64,000 bases of DNA from Eucalyptus grandis. Its lineage: Eukaryota > Streptophyta > Magnoliopsida > Myrtales > Myrtaceae. Made by a program: the position numbers and the translations under genes. Where the stretch lies: the NCBI RefSeq assembly GCF_016545825.1, contig NC_052614.1:45077212-45141211 (forward strand). Reading direction: 5' to 3'. Below the pieces are notes generated by a model. The model was given only the letters and a program-made list of their open reading frames with translations. It had not been told where the DNA came from and did no database searches. How positions within the stretch are numbered: the first letter of the stretch is position 1; every line of letters starts with the position of its first letter. Of the stretch, positions 13,301 through 22,813 are shown one piece after another.

Positions 13301-14015
13301 GTCATTATGCAGATTCCTGAACTTTTTTTTAACCATATGGACTTACGTAGCACATATTCACATCAGATGATTGGTGGAATGAGATCTATTGCCTGCATCC
13401 TACTTGGCATAATATAGTGGATGATCGTGTCAGGGCATATGGTCTTTCCTGAATTTTGTAGGCTAAACATGATGCTATCCAGAGCTAAGATCATGCTTTT
13501 CCTTTAATGGCCTCATAAAGAGAATGCTTTAACTGATGAGTCTTGGATATCGTTGGTTTCATTGAGTTTATAATTCATTTGCTGACTCTTGTGCATGCAG
13601 AATCCAACTTCTCGAATTCTTGGTATGTGATTACTTGCTAACATGGTCAAGGGATGAAAATTTTGACCAATGTGAGTGTACTTTATCTGTTGCTTGCATC
13701 TTATGCTGCTCTTTAACTTCACTTTAGCTCTGCCAGACTAAAGCCACAATTTTTTATTGTTCTACACAACTAATATCATAAGCATAATAAGCTCTTTGAT
13801 AGAGTAAGCTTTAAGTGTTATTTTGTGCAGTGTTGTTTGAAGAGTGGTTGACATCAATTATCTATGCCCGGAAAGCGCTGGGAGTCTTGGAAAGCAGCAA
13901 TAGTCTCTACATGCTTTACATGGATCGGGTGGTCGGAGAATTGGCGAGACAATTGGGTCAGATTTCATCAAACCACAAGCTGAATCCAGATGTTCTAACC
14001 AACCTGTTCCTCTGA
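10359..14015 (+). CDS. PRD2: PRD2 / MULTIPOLAR SPINDLE 1 homologue (MEI4-like meiotic DSB factor)
   Basis: Arabidopsis PRD2/MPS1 is needed for SPO11-dependent meiotic double-strand breaks and spindle shape, and is considered the plant MEI4 relative. Ten exons: 10359-10637, 10749-10806, 10902-11078, 11172-11231, 11905-11984, 12065-12119, 12763-12879, 13067-13259, 13601-13671, 13831-14015. The sum is 1275 bp and all phases join, with stop TGA at 14013. Recognisable blocks are RRKLAVAISLLRSKF, RWKRK joined to AKERKQELLRLREDL (coiled coil), CKCYFFDDLGKLSP, FSDVLRRRFLRQ, AADFLVELCD, NWSHQAVDFIL, QHLIRKLGTAVYLGQRA, IQLLEFLVCDYLLTWS and LYMLYMDRVVGELARQLGQ. The oddity is that the frame is open from TTG 10359 but has no ATG before RRKLAV. 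An ATG at 10428 (MSSGSSERRHQ) is in another frame and runs into the CCG tract, so the true start is unresolved. Family assignment is from recalled motifs. Confidence 0.82.
10457..10490. repeat. (CCG)n trinucleotide tract in PRD2 exon 1
   Basis: About ten CCG units encode poly-Ala in the gene frame (nine residues) and poly-Pro in the frame of the ATG at 10428. An indel that is not a multiple of three inside this tract would join the two frames, so its exact length decides where the protein starts. Confidence 0.85.
10571..10605. repeat. (CCT)n tract coding for ten prolines
   Basis: About ten CCT units in exon 1 of the PRD2-like gene encode a Pro10 run between KNRTS and AESDVLRWKRK. Such a tract is likely to vary in length between alleles. 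Confidence 0.85.
10823..10846. repeat. (TC)n microsatellite in PRD2 intron 2
   Basis: A run of about ten TC units sits in the polypyrimidine part of intron 2, about 55 bases before the chosen acceptor at 10901. It may help define the acceptor. Confidence 0.85.
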
Positions 14016-15936
14016 CTGCATCTTGCATCATACTGTTGTCACTCTCAACCCCTGTGCTTGCCTCATGTTATACTCCTTTGTTGTCGACGAGTGGTGTGCA
14101 GCTTCCATCGATCAGGGTAAGCGTGAAGCTGTCAGTCACTCGTCTATTGTTAACGTCCGCAGTTAATTAGCCTCAACTTAGCCAATCATGATTTGTGATC
14201 ACATTGTTACTCTCTCTCTCTCTCTCTCTTCCCCCCAACCCTGAAGCCTTCTGCATTTTCTTTTTGTTCGTCCGGATTCAGATTGAAATGTCCTTTGTGA
14301 ATATAGATCAGCTGTCTTCACGAGGCTCTTGACTTACTCGCAGGTACTGTTGCTGTTACACCAGGTACATGTTTATGTTAGGTAACTCTGGTTGGGAGGA
14401 AAATTAAGGGAAGTTAGTGAAAATAGGGGTGAAGAAAATTGGAGTGGAAATTTTTCCGAAATATCTAAAATTTCTGTGAGTGCAAAGAGCAGGGAAAGTT
14501 TAACATGGCCACGATCTTCCATTCGCTAATTGAAGGATAATATTGTTGGTGGAAAATAGAATTAGTAGCTTGAGTTTATTGCCTTCTTTTTTTTTTCTTT
14601 TTCTTTTTTTTTTTTCTTTTTCTTTTGGGGGGGGTTTGTTTCCGGAAATTGATTAATTATCTTGGAGGGTGATCGGTTCCAAGGTGTATCAAAGAACCTT
14701 TTTTTTCTCCCTTTTCGGTTCATTTTTTTACAGCAAAATCACAAGAGATTAAGAGCAACAAAATGGCTCAATATAAAAGATGAACAATAAAAATCCTTAT
14801 CCGCAAAAAATAAATATCCACAAGATGAACATGGAGACACGTATAATTATAAATAATAAAAAGTTTAGTCACGTAACATAAAATATAAATTGTAAAACTT
14901 CACAATATGAGCATGTAATCACGTATAATTATAAACAATAAAAAGTTTAAACACGTAACATAAAACATAAGTTATAAAACTCCATTCTCCATTCATCCAT
15001 AAAAATTTTGAAGAAGAGGAAAGATTGACGAAGAGTTTAGAGGAAGAATAAAGGACAAAAGAGTGCTGAGATTAGAATTTATGAGGAAAAAAATTAGTGT
15101 TTTAGCTTTTTAGTTTATAAAAATGGTTTCGAAAAGGGTTCCAAAAAAGGACCGTGCAGTTTGGATCCTTGATGGGTATTCACTCGGAACGTTCAACTGG
15201 TTCCAAAAATTTGAAACTTGTTCTTGGGCTGGTTCCAATGAGAATTAGATCTAGAATCTACTTTTTAGATGGTCTGGTTCAGTTTCCGAGTGAAACCAGT
15301 TTGGTTGCACACCCCTATTCAATAAGTAAATGATGAGATAAAAGTTGATAAATAAAAATAAAGAGAAATGTATACTATGCGAGTTTAAAATGAATTAAGT
15401 TTATGTATTTAAATGGCAATAGACGTGAAAATAAGTAATGAAAATGAAATTAGCCGCCCGCCGAAAAGACGTTTCACATTTGTATGCACGTTTTAGAAAG
15501 TCGAGGAAATTCCATTGATCAATAAAAGATATATCATGTAAACAGATCGCATCGGATTCGACAAACCGGCGCATTCGGTCGTACCCCGTCTGATAATTTG
15601 TCGCTAACTTGCTCTTCGGACGGTGTATAACTTTCATTTACGCTCACATTTACGTCACTTGTTTTACCGTGTCGTTTCGAGGATATGCAAGAGAGTGTTG
15701 CCTTAAGAGGTCTGTTCTTTAATTATTTAGATATGTCGCCAGAGAAGCATTATATTTTCATGCTTTATTTCCTCTTTTGTATCCGCGGAAAGTTCACGGT
15801 AATTTTCGCCAACGCAATGTCACCCCCTCTTATCACATAGAGATTCCCCTCTTCTTCTTCTTCACCCGTCATTCGTACCAGACCCGAAACGACGGAAATC
15901 TCCGCCTTTTGCTACGTAAAAATCGCCTTTCTTCTG
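14016..15936. other. Spacer between the PRD2-like gene and GRP1
   Basis: The first few hundred bases should hold the PRD2 3' UTR. The rest contains a TC microsatellite (about 14211-14229), a long T-rich tract (about 14586-14630) and diverged AT-rich repeats (a phrase with 'aataaaaagtttaa' occurs twice near 14857 and 14937). From about 15640 the sequence resembles the upstream flank of GRP2 (20430 onward), so the GRP1 promoter and leader lie there. Confidence 0.5.
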
Positions 15937-16395
15937 ATGGCGGGGATCAAGTTGGCGCTCGCCCTTTCGTTCGTAATCCTTCTGTCGCTGTCCCGATCTC
16001 CCGAGAGCTCTGCTAGTGCTCGGGAGGGTTGCGAGTCCACAGATAGAAAGGGAAAGAGTGGCATCCATGTGAAAAAGATTGGCGGCAGCGGGGGAGGTGG
16101 GGGCGGCGGGGGAGGAGGCGGTGGTAAGGGGGAGGCAGGGGGCGGGGGCGACGGCAGCCGAGGGGGAGGAGGCCGTGGTGGACGAGGGGGAAGTAGCGGC
16201 GGCGGCAGTCGTAGGCGTGGTGGGGGGGCCGACAGCAGCGGCGATGGTTATGTCTGGCCAGGGGGTGGAGGTAAACCCAACAACAGGACTCGAAGTTCCT
16301 CGGCGGCCATCGGATCTGATCCGTCGTGGAATGCCTCCATCGTTTGTTCCTGCCTTCTCCTCAGTGTTCTGTTGGCTTTCGAATCTCTAGTTTGA
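15937..16395 (+). CDS. GRP1: secreted glycine-rich protein with hydrophobic C-terminal tail
   Basis: An intact 152-codon frame. Residues 1 to about 28 form a signal peptide (MAGIKLALALSFVILLSLS core). A short charged stretch follows, ending in the family motif GIHVKKIGG. About 75 residues are then mostly Gly with Arg, Ser, Ala and Asp, followed by VWPGGGG. The last 20 residues are hydrophobic and start NASIVCSCLLLSVLL, with small residues (SSSAA) some 20 residues before the end. That layout fits a GPI-anchor signal, which would put the protein at the cell surface or wall; this is inference. There are no cysteines in the mature region. The ATG is the first in frame after a TC-rich leader and starts the signal peptide. 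No introns are needed. It is the first of two intact paralogues (GRP2 lies 4.5 kb downstream), and duplicated copies follow at 26-64 kb. I do not recognise a named gene. Confidence 0.8.
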   Translation: MAGIKLALALSFVILLSLSRSPESSASAREGCESTDRKGKSGIHVKKIGGSGGGGGGGGGGGGKGEAGGGGDGSRGGGGRGGRGGSSGGGSRRRGGGADSSGDGYVWPGGGGKPNNRTRSSSAAIGSDPSWNASIVCSCLLLSVLLAFESLV

Positions 16396-16936
16396 TCTCC
16401 ATGAAACCAGGAGTTAGGCGGTTGTTGGATTTCCTTCGTGGTTTCCGTAGAACCTTCACCTCTATCTGACCACCATTGTCATGGTTTAGTTACAATAATA
16501 CTTCATTAAGTTGATCTTCAGCATCCAAAAACCTTGCATAATTTTTTTAACATATGATATATAACGTTGTTCATAATCATGTGGTCTACTTTCAAATTTT
16601 TTCTTTCTTTCAAAATATTGTTAAATCAAGTTATATTGAATGCTATATCACGTGATATATTGAGATAGTTCTACACACCTAAACAGACTTCTTTATTTTG
16701 AATTCATGTGAAACGATCACCATAGTCAAGATGCTTGAGTGACATATCTTATCGTGCCTGCGTAAGAATTTTTACTTCGCGGGCCAAATGCGGGCCAAAC
16801 AATTCTCGCATTTCGGTGTTTATAGCCACAGTGCTATGATGAGCCTATGTTTCTCTCCTTATTTAACTTTAACCCAGGTTGATTCTGCAGATTATAAACC
16901 TTGCCCATTTAAGAAGAGCCTTATTAGTAAAACAGG
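16396..16936. other. GRP1 3' flank
   Basis: Clear similarity to the GRP2 3' flank: 'cttcattaagttgatcttca' near 16502 matches 'cttcatgaagttgatcttca' near 21509, and 'gctatgatgagcct' near 16834 matches 21850. The 3' UTR must lie in the first part. No further gene is seen. Confidence 0.6.
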
Positions 16937-17596
16937 CTACGTTTGGTATTTGGGATAAAATTCGAGATGGATATGATTTATCCTATAATGGAAGAGATGT
17001 GATAAATGTGGATAGGATTTCTAACGTCCATAATAGGAAAGTTATTTTTCTCGAATAACAAATTTATTAAATTAACAAAATTGAAATTATATAAATAATA
17101 TTTGAATTCTAATTTAAGAAATTAAAAATTAAAAATATTTTTAATTAATCTTATTTTAATTTATATATTCAACTTTAATTCTATCTTATAATAAACATCC
17201 AATCTATAAATTAAATATTTATATTTATTATATATTTAGGTATGTTAGTACAGTTTACTTATTTGATAAAATTTTATTAAGGAATGATAAAAGGGGAAAA
17301 AAGAAATAATAAAGAAAATAATATAAAAAAAGAGGAAAAATAAAATAAAAATAAAAATAAAATAAATTAAGGAATAATGTTACGAGAGATTTTCACCACC
17401 TCCATTTATGAATATTTAGCTTCATTATAATGATATGCTCTTTATATAAAAAAAATATACATAATATGAAGTTAATATATTTGACTTTAATACTAAGATT
17501 CACCAAATAATGGATAGGATATAAAAAAATTCCAAGATTTCAAATTCTATCCTATTCGGTCCTATCCCAATTAGAAATCCGGACGACCAAATGTAG
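16937..17596. mobile_element. MITE-like AT-rich element
   Basis: The ends are CTACGTTTGGTATTTGGGAT on the left and, reverse complemented, CTACATTTGGTCGTCCGGAT on the right. The interior is very AT-rich and without coding capacity. The inverted ends support a non-autonomous DNA transposon. I found no exact target duplication, so the borders are approximate. Confidence 0.45.
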
Positions 17597-17871
17597 ATCA
17601 CATCATTCACTTCTCCACAGATTACTATAATAGTGGCCAATGCATTGTTAGAGCGATCCCCCATGTGAAGATATCGTTTTCAATGATCCAGATTCAATTC
17701 ATTATAAGTATCATGTTCATTTAATAAGGAAATCAGGGAGAGGATTTTGGTTTTCAAAAGTAAAGGGAGAGAGGCACCAAGCGGTGAATCAGGGTCGCGT
17801 CCACAATCGGCTACGGGGGAATATGATCGGCCACTGCTATGCAGAAATTTATTCCATTACATGAAAATTTA

Positions 17872-18520
17872 GGATCCGTTTGGTAATGCTTATGTTTGGG
17901 GGAATAATTTCCCTTTAGAAAGTTTTTATTTTTATTTTTATTTTCCAGAACAATTTCTTAGTAAAAGAACATGTTTAATAATGATACAAAATTTATATTC
18001 TTAGGATGAAAAAAATAAAATAGAAATGCGTTTGGTATGATTTACAATTTTTTTGTAATGTATAATTTCTTTTAATTTGTTTTTTCTTATTCTTCCTTAT
18101 TGTCACTGCCAACCACCGTCAACTGCCGTCGATTGCCATCGCCATTGCCCGCCATCCGGGATGGTGGGCTGCGATCGGTGGTAGTGGGTAGCATTGGCGA
18201 CGGTGGTTGGTCAGCAATGGCGTTCAGCCAGCTGATGGGCGGCAATGGGTGATAGTCGGTGATGGTTGGCTTGTAGTAGGTGATAGTAGGGGTGGCGGCC
18301 AACAAAGAAGAGGAAAAGAGGAAAAAAAAAGAGAAAATACTTTATTTCTAGAAAATTGTTCCTCTGTCTCTGTTCCAAATCTATTCCCTAGTCATTTTTT
18401 TTTTATCTCGGGGAGTAGAAAAATTAATTGTCATTACCAAACGGATTTCTATTCTTTTTTTTATTCTAGAGAACAAAAGACTAAAAATTGGAAGAAACAA
18501 AAATATCACTAAACGGAGCC
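17872..18520. mobile_element. Tourist-like MITE (PIF/Harbinger type)
   Basis: The element is flanked by the trinucleotide TTA on both sides (17869-17871 and 18521-18523), which is the target duplication typical of PIF/Harbinger elements. Its terminal inverted repeats are GGATCCGTTTGGT and GGCTCCGTTTAGT, 11 of 13 identical. The interior has a GC-rich patch near 18105-18300 with repeated 'ggtgatggt'-like phrases but no transposase. Confidence 0.65.
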
Positions 18521-18749
18521 TTATTCATGTAGTTGAATTACCTATAGTTTAATTATGGAAAACATTGTAATTTTGAATCGATAATTTCGATATTATAGTT
18601 TATATTAATTACACGTGTTTTAATATTTCCTTTTCATCGCCACATATGCTGTTAAACTAGGCATATAAAGAATACACAATAAATTATATTCGAATATATT
18701 ATTTGTACTTATTGTCTACAAAGTTAACTATAAGGGTGAGGCACTAGAA
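18521..18749. other. AT-rich spacer between two elements
   Basis: Short AT-rich stretch with nothing recognisable. Confidence 0.5.
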
Positions 18750-19704
18750 AGCACCAACATTCTCTTGGAGCCTTTGTGTTGTATCGGACATTTCGACACA
18801 TGTCCGAATACTCTCGAACACTCTCGGACACTCTCTAACACTCGGTCAACACGTGTCGAAAATCCGATACTTGGTTAAATTTTTCGACACTTTTCAACAT
18901 TTGAGTCGGAATTTCGACATGTGAGTTTCCAATACAGGATTCCGATATGCGAGGTCAATTTTAAAAATTTTCAATAAATGAATGGTCAAAATATATATGA
19001 GAAAAAAATAAAAACCAATAATAAAAATAACAAATTAAGAAAGAATAAAAACCTAATTTTTTTTTCTATTTTCTTTTGACTCTCACTTTCGTATACACAA
19101 TTTACCCTCGGTTTTTTTTTTCTTTCAACACGTCCGACATGCAAGTCTAGAATGTGAATTTTTCTTTCTTTCTAAGTTTTATGGATTTATTGAAATGGAG
19201 TTTTATTTTATTTTATTTTGGTCGGTCCTATTCTAATCCTATTCTAACACTTACTCTCAGACTTTTGCCTTACTTTCTTGTAAGGTGTGAGAGTTGAAAC
19301 TTACTCATGAAATGAAATCGTCCCACCCCAAGCCCTTCTGAGAAGATGGAGATTTGAAACCCCCACCTCCCCCTTCCAAGTTAGAAGGGTGGCCACTAGG
19401 ACGAACCCCCAGTGGTTATTGAAATGGAGTTGAATTTGTCAAATTGAAACAATGAAGGATATTAATAAACGATGAAATAAAATTTATAGTCTAAAATTAT
19501 TACGGGATTTTATTATTATTTATTTATTTTTGAATTTGAATTAGATTAATTTGTTTGAAATAATCATAAAAATAATAATTTATTATTTGTATATAAAATA
19601 TGCATAATATACATGTCTCAACGTATAAGAATTCTCTATTTTTTGAGAAACGACGTGTCGGCGTGTTGTTGTGTCGTGTCGTGTCGCATATCCGTGTTGG
19701 TGCT
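18750..19704. mobile_element. DNA-transposon-like element with a nested SINE
   Basis: It begins AGCACCAACA and ends with the inverse, TGTTGGTGCT. Both subterminal regions are rich in CGACAC/GTGTCG motifs (18788-18960 and 19650-19690), a pattern I know from plant non-autonomous DNA elements. No transposase is present. A SINE at 19203-19415 is inserted inside, so this element is the older of the two. Confidence 0.5.
19203..19415 (-). mobile_element. tRNA-derived SINE, copy 1
   Basis: The element is flanked by a 16-bp direct repeat (ttattgaaatggagtt at 19187-19202 and 19416-19431). Read on the minus strand it starts CCACTGGGGGTTCGTCC, has a decayed B box (GGTTTCAAATCTCC) and ends in an A-rich tail (TAAAATAAAATAAAA). 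It is the same family as the SINE at 22181-22470. Confidence 0.8.
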
Positions 19705-20506
19705 ACTTAGGTGAGGCGAGCCTACTTATGCCCCTTTCGCGGCAATTTCCCCGCAAACCATTTCTTGGAAAGAAGAAACCGCCCTGTTCTCCAAGTGGAG
19801 ATTATATAGTCCCACACACCTAAATAAGTTTTGTAGTTGTATGCATATTTAGAAAATCTGACTGATAAGAAATATTATGTCGGCATATCACATGTAATTT
19901 CCTCCCACCCCAAGCCGAATATTAGGTTGTACCCCACAAACAACATTCATGGTTATATTTTTGAAAGTAAAGAAAATACCACCAAACGCGTTAAATTATG
20001 TTCATTGCGACGTTAATATCCCAATTATTTTTTGTGAGTTGTCAAAATCCCGAACTTATGCTGGTGTGGCAAGTGTACCCTCCCTCTCATTGAAAACCCT
20101 AAACTTTATCCAGCATGGCACATATATGTCAATTCTTTTTTTTTTTCGTCACCAATAACCGAAATTTGAACCGGTGTGACAGAGAAGTTCGGACATTGGT
20201 GTCACCGTGTGCATAGATTATTGTTGCTAATGGTCAAAAGCTTAATCTAAATTTGGACCATTATAAATGACAGGTCCCCACTGTCGTCTTACATGGATTC
20301 CATTAAACTCGACCGTCCCGATTTAGTTTAGTACGCGCATTAGGTAAGACTTTCTCGAGGGGAAGCAATGGTGTTTTTGAGTTCTAATTTATCCTTGTCA
20401 ACAGCACATACTCACGCGAATCTGTTCGCACGACGACCTCGTTTTACTGTGTCGTTTTAACAATGCCGATGTGGAGGAGGTTATTTTCCGAACCGTATGT
20501 TCTTGA
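19705..20506. other. GRP2 upstream region
   Basis: No gene. The stretch 20430-20500 resembles the GRP1 upstream flank near 15655 (cgttttactgtgtcgtttt against ttgttttaccgtgtcgttt), which marks the start of the shared promoter block. Confidence 0.5.
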
Positions 20507-20514
20507 TATAAATA
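20507..20514 (+). promoter_or_regulatory. Putative TATA box of GRP2
   Basis: TATAAATA lies in the context gatataaatataagc, about 340 bases before the GRP2 ATG. If used, the leader would be long or would contain an intron; a T-rich tract ending in tttgcag at 20732-20738 could be an acceptor. Confidence 0.45.
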
Positions 20515-20849
20515 TAAGCAGTGAAGCAGAAGTTTCCTGCATTAATTCCTTGTTTATATCTGCTGAAGATTTACTGTAATGTTCGCCAACACAATATCAC
20601 CTCTTATCGCTGAGAGATTTCCTTTTGTTTCCTGAAATAGTCACGCGGTCCAACTGATATAATTTGTATCTGATCATCCCTACTTTCCTCCTCCTCTTCT
20701 TCTTCTCTGATGGACCTTCGTCTTTAAATATGTTTGCAGCATCACCATCACTCGTATCCGACCAAACGACAGGAATCTCCACCTTTTTTTACTACATAGA
20801 AAATCGCCTTTCACGTGAACCAATCGACGGGCACGATTTCCAGGCTTCC

Positions 20850-21248
20850 ATGGCGGGGTTCAAGTTGGGGCTTGCCCTTTCGTTTGTAATTCTTCTGTTG
20901 CTGAGCGACGGCGTCTCGTCCGCCTTCCAAACGAGAAAGATTGGAGTCCACGTGAAGAAGTTTAGTGGTGGCGGTCACGCAAGCGGCGGTGGCGGTCATG
21001 CAGGAGGCGGGAGTCATGCAGGTGGCGGGGGTTATGTGGGTGGCGGCAGCAGCGGTTACAAGGGTGACGGGGCTCACACGGGCGGTGGCGGCGTCAGCAA
21101 TGGCGGTCATGTCTGGCCAGGGGGTGGAGCTTTTCCCCACAGAGGGACTCAAAGGTCCTCGGCCATCGGAATTCGCCCATCGTCGCCGCTCGCCTCCGCT
21201 GTCTGTTCCTCTCTTCTCCTCGGTCTCCTGTTCTTGCTTCAGCTCTAG
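20850..21248 (+). CDS. GRP2: secreted glycine/histidine-rich protein with hydrophobic C-terminal tail
   Basis: An intact 132-codon frame. Signal peptide MAGFKLGLALSFVILLLLS, cleavage probably near GVSSA. Then the family motif TRKIGVHVKKFSGGG, a Gly-rich region of about 60 residues with regularly spaced His and Tyr (GGGHASGGGGHAGGG style), VWPGGG, and a C-terminal hydrophobic segment LASAVCSSLLLGLLFLL preceded by RSSAIG. This fits a GPI-anchored or membrane-tethered surface protein, by inference. The ATG at 20850 was chosen because it opens the signal peptide and aligns with GRP1; the frame is open upstream without another conserved start. It differs from GRP1 by having His/Tyr in place of Arg/Ser in the repeats. 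It stands at the left edge of the duplicated complex. Confidence 0.82.
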   Translation: MAGFKLGLALSFVILLLLSDGVSSAFQTRKIGVHVKKFSGGGHASGGGGHAGGGSHAGGGGYVGGGSSGYKGDGAHTGGGGVSNGGHVWPGGGAFPHRGTQRSSAIGIRPSSPLASAVCSSLLLGLLFLLQL

Positions 21249-21853
21249 TTTGAATGTCATTGAAAGTAGGAGTTTAGGCGGCAGTCGTTGGGCTTCTTTT
21301 AGTGGTTTCTGTAGAGTTTTTCTTGATTTTGCTTCGAATACTGCTGAGAGTAGAAAGCCTTCTTTGGCAGGAGTTGATTCTATAAAATCTCTGTTCAAAT
21401 TTCTGAATAGCCGCATCTAGGGTTTTGCTGAGAAAGCTTGGATGAACAGCTCAATTCCTTTTCGGCACTCCCATATAGAATGTACTCCTTCAGTCCAGTG
21501 AGAAATACTTCATGAAGTTGATCTTCACTGTCCAAAAACCATGCATAATAACATATGATCTTACACTTTTTATTTATTTCCGGATGAGCTAACGCATAAG
21601 GTCATTCATAATCACATGCTATACTTTCAAAGCTCTTTCTTTCCCCCATATATTCCTATATAAGTTATATCAATGCTATATCACATAGTGTATCGATATA
21701 ATATTACGCACCTAAATTAGTATCTCGTTTTAAATGTATGTTAAACGATCACTATAATTAAGAAACATGATTCACCGGCGGTGTTACTACTATGTCAATA
21801 TATACTGTCATGCCTACCCTGAACAATTCTTGGTTTCTATTGCCATGGTGCTA
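21249..21853. other. GRP2 3' flank
   Basis: It contains the 3' UTR. The piece 'gcttcgaatactgctgagagtagaaag' near 21331 recurs, diverged, at 28650 and inverted at 34530 and 41110, so this is ancestral GRP downstream sequence. The end near 21840 matches the GRP1 3' flank near 16825. Confidence 0.6.
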
Positions 21854-22180
21854 TGATGAGCCTTTTTTTTCTCCTTTTCAACTGTCATATATATATATAT
21901 ATAAATTACATGTGTGCATTCATTTATGTAGGGTGAGCGATAAGTACTTGCATACTTATTGATGTAATCGTAATTAATCCTATTCATAGCATGCGCTAAG
22001 ATGAAGTTGTCCGCACAGAAATCTTGTTTTACCGGGCATTTAATGATGGCAAAATTGATAGACGATGTGGTCTAAGAGATCTGCACATTCATATATTAGC
22101 CAGATGGATATAGATATAGATGTATTTATTTGTCCAACCTTGACCCGTATATACCTCGACCCTTGAATTCGTTGAAGTAA

Positions 22181-22470
22181 ACCACTGGGATTCGCTCCAG
22201 TGGCCACCTTCCAACATGGAAGGGGGAGGTGAGGGGTTCAAATCCCCACATTCTCAGGGGGATGGGGTGGGGATGCGTAAGTTTTAGGAGTGGGTTTCGA
22301 CTCCACGCCTAGTTAAAATCCCCACCTCTCGGGGGATGGGGTGGGGACGCGTATTTCATTTCTTAGGGTGGGTTTCGACTCCCATGCCCTGCAAGAGGCA
22401 TGACAAAAGTCTGAGAGTGAGTGTAGAGTAAGAATAGAGTAAGACTGACAAAAAAAAAAAAAAAAAAATT
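22181..22470 (+). mobile_element. tRNA-derived SINE, copy 2, with internal tandem duplication
   Basis: It is flanked by gttgaagtaa at 22171-22180 and 22471-22480. It starts ACCACTGGGATTCGCTCC, carries a perfect-looking B box GGTTCAAATCC at 22235-22245 and ends in a run of about 20 A. The middle repeats itself: the phrase around 'gggggatggggtggg' occurs twice (about 22257 and 22330). Segments C (about 52164) and D (about 60831) have the empty site with a single gttgaagtaa. Confidence 0.9.
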
Positions 22471-22594
22471 GTTGAAGTAATCGCGTGAATTCCGAAAGAT
22501 TTCCTCGCTTATTGATGAGTTCATAATTAGGGTCGAGTCAGATCAGGATCTCCATCAGAGCAGAAATCTAGTTATACAAAGCCTAGTCTCAAGG

Positions 22595-22813
22595 CTAATC
22601 CTTCATATAAAGACTCTCCGTCAGTAGTTCTTGAGGAAGAAAGTTCCTCTCAGCACAGCTCTCACCTGAGGCTACTTTTGCCGAACGGTAAACGCAGTTT
22701 CGACCGCCGAATCGGAGGGTCCTGCCCGAATCCCGTGCAAGTTCCACAGCAAGTTCTTCTTCGAGACCCTCCGCCTCTAAATACGGACCATCAAGAATCA
22801 ATCCAAGTTATTT
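22595..22813 (-). pseudogene. Unrecognised conserved reading frame, copy in A (frameshifted)
   Basis: The frame encodes LDGPYLEAEGLEEELAVELA and then a Cys-containing tail. The copies in C (51842-52077) and D (60933-61160) read through a common ending (ALRLGFG), but here two extra bases (tatataaag against cataaag) change the last residues and end the frame early. There is no ATG at the start; a pyrimidine tract plus AG before it looks like a splice acceptor, so it may be a captured last exon. No family recognised. Confidence 0.35.
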
